A stretch of 64,000 bases of DNA from Euborellia annulipes (taxonomy: Eukaryota > Arthropoda > Insecta > Dermaptera > Anisolabididae), in the NCBI GenBank assembly GCA_023213315.1, contig JAKCPI010000953.1, forward strand, positions 1 to 64,000, written 5' to 3'. This document shows, piece after piece, positions 10,933 to 22,291 of the stretch (position 1 is its first letter; every line of letters starts with the position of its first letter). The position numbers and the translations under genes are program-made. Below the pieces are notes generated by a model. That model made no database searches. It was not told where the DNA came from and saw only the letters and a list, made by a program, of their open reading frames with translations.

Positions 10933-11103
10933 CTTAGCCACTTAAAAAAAATTTGTTGGCTTTTGTTCTGCTTGAATTTATATTATCAAATTTGACTAAA
11001 GTATCAAAAATATTTTCCATCACCCTATTTTTCTATTTTTTTAACCTCATCGGTAAGATGTTATAATAGCCTACTAATAATTTATTTTTTTCTTTTTTTG
11101 TAG

Positions 11104-11201
11104 ATTCTTCATTCAGCATTTTCTCAAATACTCTGGGTTATGTGGAGTTCTCTTCTTTTATGGATTTCTTCAACATCTTCTCTACATAATTTCGACTTTC
11201 G
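11104..11201 (+). other. Candidate exon (98 bp)
   Basis: Preceded by a branch-point-like CTACTAAT at 11071-11078, a polypyrimidine tract and TAG; followed by GTAAGT. The interior is open in frame 0 (33 codons). Composition is pyrimidine-rich. Similarity to the exon-like segments at 42684 and 56385 is limited to the donor side (both continue TAAT after the donor) and may be chance. No protein family recognised. Confidence 0.3.
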
Positions 11202-11467
11202 GTAAGTCTAATATTTTTTTGTATTTAAATTTTAAAAATAAACTTCCATTTTTTTATTAAATTTCGACTGAAAAAAAGTTGACTACCGTTTGAAAGACTC
11301 GACTAACTTCCTGTCCCTGTGTGTATGTGCCTATTCTCTGGCTAGAGTTATAGGAATTGGGGAGGGGGAGGGGAATTTAAAATTTAAAATAAAAAGAAAA
11401 TTTAGAAAATTTAAAAAAAAAACTTCTCAACAATATATTACTCTTAAATTCATTAATTCTTTCCTTC

Positions 11468-11912
11468 TTACTTCCTCCCCCCCCTATATTAATAAAATAT
11501 ATAGAGATAAAGTATTCCGATCATGTCAAAAATTCGATATCGAGATTTTGATGGATATACATGTTTTGAGGTCCCTTGAATCCAAAAAAGTGGTACTTTA
11601 CTGATGTACTTTTTCACTTTTTTTTGATTTTCTCGAAATTCGCTCCAACGATTTTGATTAAAATTCAAAAATCAATTATTTATTAGATGCTCTTTAAAAT
11701 GTTTATTCTCATTTTGACATTGAAATCTTCTGAAGACCACTTTACTCTTGTACTTCATAGGAAGGATAGGAGAAATGGTTACCATGGTAACAAAATATAA
11801 ATATTTTCCCATACTAATAAATTTTACATGTTGAATTATAATATATCGGTCGGAAACTAAATATATGTCGACACAAAAAATCTGGTGTTACAGTCACACC
11901 AGATTTTTACAT
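11468..11912 (+). mobile_element. R1 repeat copy 5, internally deleted
   Basis: Degraded left hairpin, then TCATGTCAAAAATTCGATATCGAG, then a deletion from the GTCCCTTGAATCC block directly to TTTACTGATGTACTTTTTC. The right-end hairpin is collapsed to GGTGTTACAGTCACACCAG, i.e. both outer arms meet with the inner stem lost. A 104-codon frame crossing the start is not coding. Confidence 0.75.
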
Positions 11913-12852
11913 TATAGAAAGAACTCCGGTAAAACTTGAACGAATTTATGCATCCAATGATGTGTACCACTACAAAGTTAAATAATTAATCTTTGGTTTA
12001 GTAGATTATATAAAGAATACTTGATTTCGAAGATGATTTCAAATAGGATAGGACCATTCTTTGAGTTATAATAATTGCTAATAAATATTACAATACAATA
12101 AAAAGCTTCATACACTAATAGGTATAATAAAAATAAAACTCATCCTAGAAAAATTTCTTTCATTAATTTTATTATCGAAACTCTTAATTCAAACACTTGC
12201 ACATTTCTCTCTCGATCGAATCAAAATCCCAGAATTGAGCACAAGGTAATTCTTTAATTAATCTTGACGTCAATTTCAATCAATCAATGGATGGTGAATG
12301 GATTTTGGAAGTATTAATGTAGGCAAGGTGCATGGGAATCCTATTTAAAAAATAAAATAAAAAAACATCTCTACGCAATGAGGGTCAAAATATAATGATG
12401 AAGATGAAACAATAAAATTTCATAATTAAAATAAAAATTCCAATACTCAATATAAGAGGATTATCATTATTCATCTTTATATAATAAAATCTTAATTTAA
12501 TTAAGAGAAAATTATTTATAGGTAGCGCTTGAAAATTTTATAAATTAATGGGAATCTATTAATTAGAAATAAAAGGTGTCAGGAATAACGCATTGGAAAG
12601 TATTAATCATTCTCGACCTGATCCATACAAAATTTTTTTAGTAAGGACTCTTCAATCAAATATAGACTTACATTAATGCCTTCATAATCACTTTCGATGT
12701 GAAGTCAAAAGGCTCTGTCTTTGCCAGATATTAATGGCTTTTGAAATGATGATTTCGATTAAAAATTGGAAAGTATTTTAAAGAGAGACTGAATTTTTTG
12801 ACAAATATAAATTTATTTAATTCGAACCAAAGAGAGAGAGAGAGTGAAAGAA
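11913..12852. other. AT-rich stretch, nothing recognised
   Basis: AT-rich; a short GAGAGAGAGAGAG tract lies at about 12831-12843. No shared repeat or plausible coding frame was seen. Confidence 0.45.
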
Positions 12853-12957
12853 TTTTTACTTTCTCTTACCTCTATATATGTTAATATATAGAGAGAGAAA
12901 GTACCGAATTGGATTCATGTCAAAAATTCGATGTCGAGACTGAGGTCCCCTGAAATC
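12853..12957 (+). mobile_element. R1 repeat copy 6, left end only
   Basis: Well preserved left-end hairpin (ACTTTCTCTTACC, TATATATG loop region, GAGAGAGAAAGT) and the TTCATGTCAAAAATTCGATG block; breaks off after GAGGTCCCCTGAA. Confidence 0.8.
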
Positions 12958-13200
12958 ACACAGGGATCCACATGCCCGCCTGTTTGATTTATTTTTTAAA
13001 ACGGAGTTCTTTTACGCGGCTTACAGTAGGGTGAATTGGCATAAAAACGCCACGTAACAAAAAAGCGTTACAGCCTAGTATATCGACGACTACAGGAGGA
13101 CGTTCCAAGCGCTGATTCCTCGGGGTCACCCACCAGAGGTTTCGCCTAGTTTGGCATTGGTTAACAGAAACGATTTGTTTTTTAATTTAAAAAATAATTT
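12958..13200. other. GC-richer segment, unclassified
   Basis: Balanced-composition sequence abutting the broken R1 end (words include CATGCCCGCCTGTTTG and ACGCCACGTAACAAAAAAGC). It has no partner elsewhere in the window. It may be a mobile-element fragment or a unique island. Confidence 0.25.
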
Positions 13201-13234
13201 ATTTACTCAACTGTTTGAATTATTTAAAGAATTG

Positions 13235-13374
13235 CATTCGATTAGACCGTAGTACAGTGGTAGAGTACTCGCCTCTTGGATTTAGTCACAAATGGCTAGA
13301 ATTTATTCCAATTGAATTGGTAACCAATCAACTGAAATAAAGGACCTCAAATGCTACAAAAAAAAAAAAAAAAA
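13235..13374 (+). mobile_element. SINE-B copy with poly(A)
   Basis: tRNA-like head with A-box-like TAGTACAGTGGTAGAGTACTCG, then the SINE-B body TTCCAATTGAATTGGTAACC ... TGAAATAAAGGACC and a 16-nt poly(A) at 13359-13374. The B box is degraded. Confidence 0.6.
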
Positions 13375-14666
13375 GATATTAAATCAGCCAAGAAAAACCT
13401 AAAATAATTTTTCAACATTTTTTCAAACAAAATTACAATGCTTACCAAAAATCATTCACTTATATATGTTAATTTATTATTAATATAACGGACAAATGAA
13501 AGGACAGAAAGAACATAGACATCATTTCAAAAACGACTTGAGTGATTTCAGGGGAGCTAAAAGTCATTAGTTCTATTTCGTTAAGATAACCTTCGATTAG
13601 ACAAAGTTAAAAATGCACTTTCTTTCCACGCCCTTGTAAGCCAGTCTCGGCACCCCGCGGAGCCGAAGCGACACCTCTGTTTTAATTTTTGGAATTTTGA
13701 CAAATTAAATTGAAATATAGCTGAATCTTGGCCAAAAGCGGATTTATGAAGAAAAAAAAAATAGATAAATATATGATCTAACTGGTATAAGAATAAATTA
13801 TATTTAGTTATATAAGAATTTGTGAAGGACAAAATTTTTATCAATAAATTATAATTCTTGAAAGAAATAAATTCAAAGTCCGGGAGGTTGATTTTTGTTT
13901 CTTTCATTTTACCCCGCAGTTAGATCGAAATCAAGCAACTTTACATATATTTAGTAATATATTCTTTGGACAATCAAAGATGGATTTACTCGAGAGAATA
14001 AATTTATTTTGATAACACACCAGAAAAACATTGTTCCTCTATAATGGATACTTACTCATCCTCCGTTATTTATTATATTTTCTTCAGATGGTAAAGGAGC
14101 GTGAAGCAATCAAATATTTTTCTTCACAAATCACATCTTAGGGAATTTTCTGTTGGATTTTATATTACTATATATATACGCACACACACGTAATTTCGTT
14201 CTTTTTTTTTTTATTATCATAAAAGAATTGATATTAGAAATGATACACGTGTGCTCCCGTATCTGCTGTTTTCGACACTTCCGCGTAGTTTTTTTTTTGT
14301 AGACCATTTAGACAATATAATTTGAATAAATTTTTCTCGCTGGATAGTGAAAACCTCAAACAAACTCTTTGTATTTTAGGCAGTATACATATTAGGGCTT
14401 TTTACTGCCAAAATCTTATAATAATTAGTAACCGACTGAATATTGGTTTTCGACTAAAAATCCTGGTTTCGGCCGTGGTTTCGTTTTCGGCCAAAAACCA
14501 GCCGAAACTTTCGGTCCGCCGAAATCTCAGTTTGAAAAGATGGGATGAGACTCGCAAGCACAAAAAAAAGGGGGGTAAAATGATTTCCACGTGAGGGAGA
14601 AAAACATTTTCCGCACGCATATAAGACTTTTACGATAACTCGTATTTAATAATATATATATACATA
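13375..14666. other. AT-rich stretch with TTTCGGC inverted words
   Basis: Mostly AT-rich. Between about 14447 and 14530 the words GGTTTCGGCC, TTTTCGGCC, GGCCAAAAACC and GCCGAAA alternate in both orientations, so this patch can fold on itself and is probably a decayed DNA element. The overlapping 90-, 108- and 72-codon frames show no protein features. Confidence 0.4.
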
Positions 14667-14812
14667 CGCTTGAGGTCCAGGCATATAAAAAGCTTTATAA
14701 ATAAGCCATTTGGTATCCAAATGGCTGAAATAAGACCATCTGACTGCCTGAGATCCGAACCCGCGACCCTTGCTGTAGAAGTCTGAGAAAATAAAAACTA
14801 CGAGTCACGCCA
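14667..14812 (-). mobile_element. SINE-A head and middle
   Basis: Reverse-oriented: GGTCCAGGCAT, the AAGCCATTTGGTATCCAAATGG palindromic body segment, then the head with B-box complement GATCCGAACCCGCG and CCCTTGCTGTAGAAG. The tail with the CACTCACAC tract is missing. Confidence 0.65.
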
Positions 14813-14869
14813 TCTCCATTTAGGTTGTGTCATTTAATAAAATAATAAAATGGCAGTAGCGTATCCAAG

Positions 14870-14966
14870 TAAGGGGCTAAGAGGGGCGCTCGCCCCCCCC
14901 CCTTGCCCCAGGCGCGTCAAGCTTTTGGCGCCCCTCGCGCATCCGCTTTTTGCCAAAATCTCCGGC
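14870..14966. mobile_element. DNA-element end fragment
   Basis: GGGGCGCTCGCCCCCC and GGCGCCCCTCGCGC form GC-rich inverted words like the ends of hAT-like elements here. It abuts R1 copy 7. Confidence 0.3.
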
Positions 14967-15021
14967 TTTTTTTTACTTTCTCGTACCTCTATATATATGT
15001 TAATATATAGAGAGAGAAAGT

Positions 15022-15583
15022 GGGGGCTCGCTGGTGTAGTGAGCTAGGGTGTCAGCTTCTGCAAAGAAGATCCCTGTTCAAATCCTTGGCGTGCGGGATT
15101 TTTCATTAAATAAAAATATCTATTTAATGTAAACAAATCCTCAAGCAGGCACTGGATTGGAATATAGGATCTCACCACAATAGCCCCCAGGCAACTCCAC
15201 GAGGAGAGGGAGTTGCTGTGACATCCCGTCCTGTGGAAGGGACGTAAAGAAGGTTCCCTCTCAGTGATGCATTCTTCGAAAGGAGTAGGCTACACGCCGG
15301 TGCTGAGGGAGTCCCTCCTCAACTAGGACATCCTCCATAGCATAGTAGAGGTTGGATATAAGGAGCCGGTTGGAACCAGAAATAAGGATTAGTTCTCTAG
15401 CTAGAGACGAACGCAGGAGGAGGAGCCAGAGATAGGAAACGATGTAACTTCACGGGGTGCCGGTAGATGGCTACGGCCAGAGGCCGGTTGGGTTTGAGGG
15501 TGTGTCTCCGTACACGTAAGCACCTCGGGTAAATAAACGGGGATCCCGATAGGAATTTCAAAAAAAAAAAAAAAAAAAAAAAA
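15022..15583 (+). mobile_element. 562-bp tRNA-derived SINE with 13-bp TSD
   Basis: Inserted in R1 copy 7; AGAGAGAGAAAGT is duplicated exactly at 15009-15021 and 15584-15596. The head has an A-box-like TGGTGTAGTGAG and a B-box-like TGTTCAAATCC. Part of family L appears in antisense at about 15121-15165. The GC-richer body ends in ~24 A. The structure is that of a long SINE or chimeric retroposon mobilised by a LINE. Confidence 0.8.
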
Positions 15584-15697
15584 AGAGAGAGAAAGTATTG
15601 GTTTCATGTCAAAAATTCGATGTCGAGATTTTGATGGATCTTCACGTTTTGAGGTCCCCTGAATCCAAAAAGTGGTTTTCGCGACATGGTCTGTCTG

Positions 15698-15698
<1 letters not shown>

Positions 15699-15777
<79 letters not shown>
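15699..15777 (+). repeat. (TG)n microsatellite
   Basis: About 38 TG units. It lies where other R1 copies have TGTCTGTGTGTCTGTG, so it is an expansion of a pre-existing R1 segment. The 136-codon minus-strand and 81-codon plus-strand frames here are produced by it. Confidence 0.9.
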
Positions 15778-15778
<1 letters not shown>

Positions 15779-16477
15779 TGTGTGTCTGTGAACAAAATAT
15801 CTCAAGAACAAAAAGAGCTAGGAAGTTGAAATTTTATATTTAAGTTAGGCACCCCCATGGGACGTGACACGAAGCTTTGGAACAAAATCGACCAAAGAGT
15901 GCTAGTACTTTACTGATGAACTTTTTCAGTTTTTTTCGATTTTCTCAAAATTTGCTCCAACGATTTTTTTTTAAATTCAAAAATCAATTATTTTTTAGAT
16001 TCTCTAGAAAATGTATATTCTCATTTTGTGATTGAAATCTTCTGAAGACCACTTTACTCTTGTTCTTCATAGGAAAGATAGGAATTTTATGGTTGCTATG
16101 GTAACAAAATATAAATATTTTGCCATCTTATAATTTAAATAAATAAGATTTGGTGGCTGTGAACGTAATGAGATTTTGATAGGGCAGGTTCGGAGTCGAG
16201 AAGCATATAAAAAGGCTTTTATTTGGCTGAACCTCCTATCAAAATCTTATAAATTTTACATCTTGAAAATCAATGTACCCTATTGTCGGAAACTAAATAC
16301 ATGTCGACACAAAAAATCTGGTGTGACAGCACAGTACACAACTTTCGATTACCGAAGGTAAGAGAAAGTTGTGTGCTGTGCGCCAGTCACACCAGATTTT
16401 TTTTTTGAAATTTCATAATAAATTCATTTTATATCACAAATCCGGAGAAAAATTACAAAAAAAAGCTCGAACGAAAA

Positions 16478-16800
16478 ACGGCACCCCAGTTGAGCTTCCT
16501 CCTCCCTCCCCCCGCCCTCAAAGGCTAGTTACGCCGCTGTAAAATGGGTGTTAGAAAAGTTGCCCCCCTTCCGTTTTGAGCTGGATACGTCCACAGGTCT
16601 ATCCCCTCTTAACCCGTGTTTTTAAATAAAAAAAATACTTTGTTATTAAAAAGTCAATTTTTTTTTTTATATATATTAATATGAGAGAAAAATGGCATTT
16701 TTAAAATATCTTCAATATAAGACAAAATCCTCGCGACCCATGAAAAAATATTCGGCCACAATTGGGTGGTAGGGACCAGGTTGACTACCACTGTTTTAGC
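16478..16800. mobile_element. Cluster of DNA-element ends
   Basis: Three hAT-type ends read on the minus strand: CAGCGGCGTAACTAGCC near 16540, a GGACGTATCCAGCTC-like end near 16590, and ACAGTGGTAGTCAACCTGG near 16790. Partner ends are not clear, so these are fragments. Confidence 0.4.
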
Positions 16801-17559
16801 GTAAGATAATCACTCTTATATAGAGTACATACGAGAAAGTCTAGTGGAAGTTATTCCCGTATTTTATACCATTCTACTCTTTATAGAAAAAATCTCAGCA
16901 ACATCATTTTTTTTATTTTTCGCTCTAATTTATTCATCATCTTTGTCTTTAATAAACTTCTTGTTTATTTACTTAAAAAAAAAAAGATTTTTTAATAAGC
17001 AAAAGTTCTTTAATATGCAAATTTATTGCTTTATTACTTTTACAAATTTATTAGGAAAAGAGGCGCTATCAATATAATCAAATGTCAATATATTATATAT
17101 TTGTTTTTATGACATTAATGAATGCACATCAAATAGAAAAGCTCTCTTGGTTGCGATGGTTTTTGAAAGCTTTTATATTAGCATATAGGCGTGCTTGATT
17201 TAATACTCCTCTCAGAGTCTAGTCTTGGTGCTAGGTGCTAATAGTGGTCCAGCGTCCCGCCCATCTGTGCAGCTTCTTTGTCTGAATGCATTTCTCTTTT
17301 AGCTTGGAATTTACACTATTTTTATATTGTAAAATTTTAATTAGCCATTGTATTTCGGTATTTGTTATAGAACTATTATAAAACATTTTAATTTTCTGAT
17401 TAATTCATTGGACCGTATAGGCTAATTGATTTTTTCGCAGACATTACTTTAGAATTCTATAGTCATTTGAATTATTCTCTTTCTTACCCCTAAAAGAAAA
17501 TCCACCTCGGGTATTTATTTACTGATTAAGTTATTTTTCGTCAGCTTAGTTCCTTCAAA
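16801..17559. other. AT-rich stretch, nothing recognised
   Basis: AT-rich with one slightly GC-richer patch at 17215-17285. A 77-codon frame at 16844-17077 is rich in Phe, Ile and Lys as expected of AT-rich noise, with a poly-Lys run from an A-tract. Confidence 0.4.
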
Positions 17560-17652
17560 GAATTTGCCAAGGCCGGTTCCTTGGAAATCGTAACTTCAGC
17601 AATTAATAACTCAACAAGTTAGAAGAATTTTGGGATCAAAATAATTTTCCTG
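17560..17652 (+). mobile_element. Family L fragment
   Basis: Shares AGAATTAATAACTCAA-type and GGGATCAAAATAATTTTCCTG segments with the longer copy at 53745-54083. Confidence 0.5.
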
Positions 17653-17663
17653 ATCCCTAGAAA

Positions 17664-17935
17664 GCAAGAGCGGATCCAGAAGAGTTTCTCGGGGGTGGGG
17701 GGGGGATCTGGTGTGACTAATCGCATAGTGCACAATTTTCTTACTTTCGGTAATTTAAAGGTGCATTCTGTACTTTTTATCTGAATATGTAATATACAAA
17801 TCAAATTTTTAAGAATTTTTAAAATTTTATATTAAAAATAAAATTTTATTCAAAAAAAAAAATATTTTTCTCAAATCTCAGGGGGGGAGGGCGAGGGGGG
17901 TTATCCCCACTTGTATCCGCCCTTACTAGGTCGGA
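17664..17935 (-). mobile_element. W element, copy 2
   Basis: Reverse-oriented partner of 5914-6238: GCGGATCCAGAAGAGTTTCTC at one end and CTTGTATCCGCCC at the other, with the R1-type hairpin segment (CTGGTGTGACTAATCGC ... TTTCGGTAATTTAAAGGTGC) just inside the GGATCC end. Confidence 0.6.
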
Positions 17936-19613
17936 TCTACATATTTTATTCATCTTTGGCGAGGTGTTTATATATGACACTTCTTCAGAACAAGGATAAA
18001 AATAAAGTTCACGCTTCTCTTAATCATCATAAAATTTTACTTAAATTGTGTTGGTAACGGCCTATACCTTGTAGATGTTTGAAACTGACCCCAAAATACT
18101 GACAGAGGCGAATAAAATAAAAATAAGCTTATAGACAAGTTATTTCGATTCCGCACATTCGCCTTCAATCTGTAGATAGGCATCTAAACGTACATATCTT
18201 AATAAAAAAAGTTTTGTTTCGTTTGGAAGGAATAAATCGAATAAGAGACCTACAAAAAAAAAAAAAAATAGAGGGTTCTTTTTTTTCAACACAAAGCAAA
18301 GAATGAGTTTTTTTTTTATAAGTAGGCCTATTGGAAATTTTTCTCTTCCTTTTGAGTTCCAAATGAAATTCTTAATAGGCTATTTGGGATTGGATTATAA
18401 TTTCAAAACAAGTAATATATCACTTAAAAAATTTTGATTTTGTTTCCTTACCTCTTTGCGAAAATTCTAAAACTCAAAATTTTGACTAAACTAAACTATT
18501 AGATCCCATCAAAAGATTTAATAGCCCGCTCTCCTATATTTTTCACTTTTTTTCAAAATTAATTTAAATAAAATTTATACATTATATTAAAGTAGAATGT
18601 TAATAAAATTTTACTATCATAAAAATTAAAAATAATCATATAAATTATTTCGATTATTCAAAAAAGAATTTCTTCCTCTCACTTTCTATCTTTTTTTTTT
18701 TAAATTAAAAGTCAAAATAATATATTATCTTGAAATGAAGTTTACAACAAAAAGAGTAGTAAAATACAACTCATAAATTCACGCCTAAAAAAAGGGCGCT
18801 CTCTCTCTGAAATTATCTCGAAATCTCCTACTCATTCTGTTGTTTGCAATTTTCTTACCCTTTGAGTTCGTCTCTATTAAAACCAGATGATCTCTATTAT
18901 AAATTGACTGAAATTTAAAGTCGTAAAAACAACAAGAAAATTTTCAGCTATAAAATAGGAAATAAATTATTTCACGTGTTTAATTTAGAGTCAATGTTAA
19001 TATATATGAGCGCATAAGTTATCAGAGATTATCGTTACAATGTATGAAATAAAACTTGAGATTTAGTTCTAGTAAATATTAAAGTCGGTTTGCAATCTAA
19101 TAATAAAAGTATTTTCTGTTTTATAAAAAAAAAATCTATGATACATACTGTAAAAGTATAGTTATACTAACCATAGATAGAAACACACAATATGGCTTTC
19201 TAAATTTTAAATAAATATACTTTATTTTCATATTTGGTAAATTTAATCAAATGGAACGTCTACTGAGAGAAGCATTATTTTTTAGTAGAGACTATTTTTG
19301 AAAATTATAAATCAAAAAAACTATTTACGCCTGTGTAGCTTTTTTTTATTTACTTATTTCTCTGGAACTGCTGATCAAAAAAGGATGAAACTTAAAAAAA
19401 GATTTTAAAATATGGAGTGGGAACAGGGAAATAGCCAAATAATAAAAATATGAAAATAACAATATCTACAATTTTAAACGAAACTTTTAGTTTAGTCCAG
19501 TAAATTAACAATTGTATACACATATATGTGTACCATCATGGCTCTGTTGAAGGCATTTTTGTAACCGAAACAAGTCTAATTGTGCATGCTTGTCAGCCAA
19601 GCCAAAATATTCT
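17936..19613. other. AT-rich stretch, nothing recognised
   Basis: Long AT-rich segment. Around 19330-19430 a TTTCTCTGGAACTGCTGAT ... AAGGATGAAACTT segment resembles one at 33560-33640 (CTCTGGAACCACTCATTG ... AAGGATGAAATTT), so a further low-copy repeat may be present. No gene evidence. Confidence 0.4.
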
Positions 19614-20620
19614 GAAAAATCATGTGTGCTGTCGACAGTACACAACTTTCCCTTACCTTCAGTCATCGAAAGTTGTGTACTGTCCTTGTCACACCAGATT
19701 TTTCGTGTCGACATATATTTAGTCTCCGCCGATATATTAGAATTCGGAAAAAAAAAAAAAGATGTAAAATTTATAAGTATGGGAAAATATTTATATTTTG
19801 TTACCATGGCAACCATTTATCCTAACTTTCCTATGAAGTACAAGAGTAAAGTGGTCTTCAGAAGATTTCAATGGCAAAATGAGAATATATTTGAAAGAGC
19901 ATTTAAAAAAGAATTGATTTTTTTTAATCAAAATCGTTGGAGCGAATTTTGAGAAAATCGAAAAAAAAACAACTGAAAAAGTACATCAGCAAAGTACTAG
20001 TACTCTTTTTGCCGATTTTGATTAAAAGTTTATTTTCACGCCCTAGGTGAATGTCTAACTTAAATATAAAATTTCAACGTCCTAGCTCAATTATGCTTTA
20101 AATTGAACACACACAGACAGACACCCACCCCATCCAACATATTCACGGAACACAAGAGAGGCATCTTCCCCCCCTCCCTTTCCTGTTCCGATCACCACTC
20201 ACAGAACCAACAATTTCATTCTTTATTCTTCCTTTTTTCCCGTCCTCCCGTGATTGGGGCGGCTCCTTCGTCTTTCTTCCCCCCCACCACCCTCTTCAGA
20301 CTTTCTAGTCTTACCTCCACAGCCATCTTCTCTGTTCCCCCAGTTGAGTTTCCCTTTATGCTTCTCCTTTTGTTTTTATTTTTCTTCCTTGCTCCATGTG
20401 ACTATTGGTCATTATAGGTCTTTGGACCTTATGCACCCATTCCTAAAAAAATAAAAAAAAAAAAAGACAGACCATGTCGCGAAAACCACTTTTTTGGATT
20501 CAGGGGACCTCAAAACGGGTATATCCCATCAAAATCTCGACATAGAATTTTTGACATGAATCCAATACTTTCTCTATATATATATATTAACATATATATA
20601 GAGGTAAGAGAAAGTAAAAA
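19614..20620 (-). mobile_element. R1 repeat copy 8, split by a retroposon
   Basis: Right-end hairpin at 19614-19703 (with a CTGTCGACAG palindrome replacing part of one arm), complete interior, and left-end hairpin at 20570-20620 ending GGTAAGAGAAAGTAAAAA. A 342-bp poly(A)-tailed insert occupies 20123-20464. Confidence 0.85.
20123..20464 (+). mobile_element. Poly(A) retroposon inserted in R1
   Basis: AGACAGAC is present on both sides (20115-20122 and 20465-20472), and the insert ends in an A-rich tail. The body is C/T-rich and near its end has GGTCTTTGGACC, a small hairpin. No tRNA boxes are seen, so it may be a 5'-truncated LINE end or a retrocopied transcript. The 104-codon frame through it is pyrimidine-tract driven. 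Confidence 0.55.
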
Positions 20621-20854
20621 TAAATCAATATAATTTTTTAAAAATTGTTTTGTCTTTGAATATAACATCTTTGAATATAACACCCTCTTCTGCGGTCCAA
20701 GAATGAATCTACTCGTTTTTGTGTATACAAATATCTACAATATATTATTCTCTAAATCTTAATAGCCCCAGCAGCAGAAATTGACTTTTTAAATTATATT
20801 TTTAAAAAAAATTTATTAAGAAACATTTTATTATCATATCTTTTAAAACTCACA

Positions 20855-21808
20855 AGGAGTCCCCACGGGTTGTGGGTCACCGATTTTTTTCAAACTCATA
20901 AGATTTGAAGATTAGTATCTGGACATCAATTTCCTAAAGCAGTACGATGCACTACTCAAGAACACTCAAGAAAATCGACTTTGAAGACTATCAAGATTTC
21001 CGAGTTCTATAAGTTTGAATAATTTTGTTTATATGTAAGCAGTGCCTGGTAGCCGAGAAAGTAACGCAACAGTCTAATAAACAAGGAGTCGTTCGTTCGA
21101 TGCTTGTTGGGGACATTTTTTTTTAAATTTCAATTCTCTATCCGTATATACAGTATCTCTCATATTAACATTTATAAAATTAAAATTAAATTAATCCAAT
21201 ATTTTTTCAATATAAATTAACATTTTTTTTATTTTTTTTAATTACAACAGGTTACACACTGAAAATACGAATATTTTATAATAAATTGAAATTTGGTATA
21301 AAAAATAAAAAGACACACTTTTCCAATCACACACACATGCACACTTTTCGGCAACTTAGGCCATATAAGAATTTAATCGATAAACCAACACGGCGGTGAA
21401 AACTATAGTAGCGAGTGGTAATTAAAAATAAAAGAAGTTAATTTATATTGAAAAAAATATTTGTTAATTTAATTTCAATTTATAAAAAAGTTAATATGAG
21501 AGATACTGTATATACGGATAAAAAAATTGAAATTAAAAAAAAAAAATGTCCCCAACAAGCATCGAACTAGCGACTCCTTGTTTACTAGACTGTTGGGCTT
21601 ACTTTCTCGGCTACCAGACACTGTTTACATATAAACAAAATTATTCAAACTTATAGAACTTGGAAATCTTGATAGTCTTCAAAGTCGATTTTCTTGGGTG
21701 TTCTTGAGTAGTGCATCGTACTGCTTTAGGAAATTGATGTCCAGATACTAATCTTCAAATCCTATGAGTTTGAAAAAAATCGGTGACCCACAACCCGTGG
21801 GGACTCCT
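20855..21808. mobile_element. ~950-bp foldback with tRNA-like core in each arm
   Basis: Left arm about 20855-21245, right arm about 21419-21808; the arms are near-identical reverse complements over ~390 bp. The outer ends are AGGAGTCCCCACGGGTTGTG and its complement. Each arm holds a tRNA-like stretch (plus strand at about 21039-21115: CCTGGTAGCCGAGAAAG and CGTTCGTTCGATGC). The ~170-bp centre includes a reverse SINE-A tail (21310-21375). The elements face tail to tail. Confidence 0.8.
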
Positions 21809-21864
21809 CTTTGTCAGTGGTAAACCCATCTTAGCGTTCTTGCCTATTGATCTTCTCCCATGCA

Positions 21865-21915
21865 AAAGAGCGGGGTCTAAATGGCCTCCGATGCCGAAAA
21901 AGGACTTATATAAAA
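21865..21915 (+). mobile_element. SINE-B 3' fragment
   Basis: GGGGTCTAAATGGCCTCCGA followed by TGCCGAAAAAGGACTTA is the SINE-B terminal segment (compare 43000-43045). Confidence 0.6.
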
Positions 21916-22009
21916 AACTCAGTAGAGACCTTTGTCTCCAGTCCTCGACCAAATTTTTTATCTGTTAATTGGAAGGCAAGAATATAAATACAAATCATTT
22001 TTTAAGTAG

Positions 22010-22100
22010 CCTATTAATATTTAAAATTTTATATTAAAAATAAAATTTAATCTCGGAGGGGAGAGGGGTAATTACCCTCTTTATCCCCCCTGGTACACTG
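22010..22100 (-). mobile_element. W element fragment
   Basis: Shares ATTTTATATTAAAAATAAAA and the following CTCGG-AGGGGG-TTACCC segment with W copy 2 (about 17820-17915). Confidence 0.45.
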
Positions 22101-22230
22101 TAAAAAAATATGAATTTTCAATCATTTTCCATATACTTTCGTGGTTGAATATTAATATGCCAAGGATATGAAATAAAATTAATATAAAAGTTTATGAACA
22201 AATTACCAACTTTTAAACTTATATTTTTCT

Positions 22231-22290
22231 TTGTGTGCCGCCAAATTTTGAAATCGTTAAAAGTGCACCGCGACAAGTTGAGAATCACTG
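22231..22290 (-). mobile_element. hAT-like terminal fragment
   Basis: Minus strand begins CAGTGATTCTCAACTTGTCG and continues into GCGGTGCACTTTTAACG; relative of 10865-10932. Confidence 0.5.
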
Positions 22291-22291
22291 G

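Larger units (their letters stand above)
14967..16407 (+). mobile_element. R1 repeat copy 7, with nested insertions
   Basis: Left-end hairpin at 14970-15021, interrupted by a 562-bp SINE, then the complete interior from 15597, a TG microsatellite grown out of the TGTCTGTGTG segment, a further ~115-bp insertion near 16140-16250 flanked by TCTTATAA words, and the right-end hairpin at 16314-16406 (TTTCGATTACCGAAGGTAAG at the centre). Removing insertions gives about 700 bp. Confidence 0.85.

Noticed and set aside
15401..15811. 136-codon minus-strand frame
   Set aside because: Made of a (TG)n microsatellite (poly Thr-His), R1 sequence and a SINE poly(A); not a gene.
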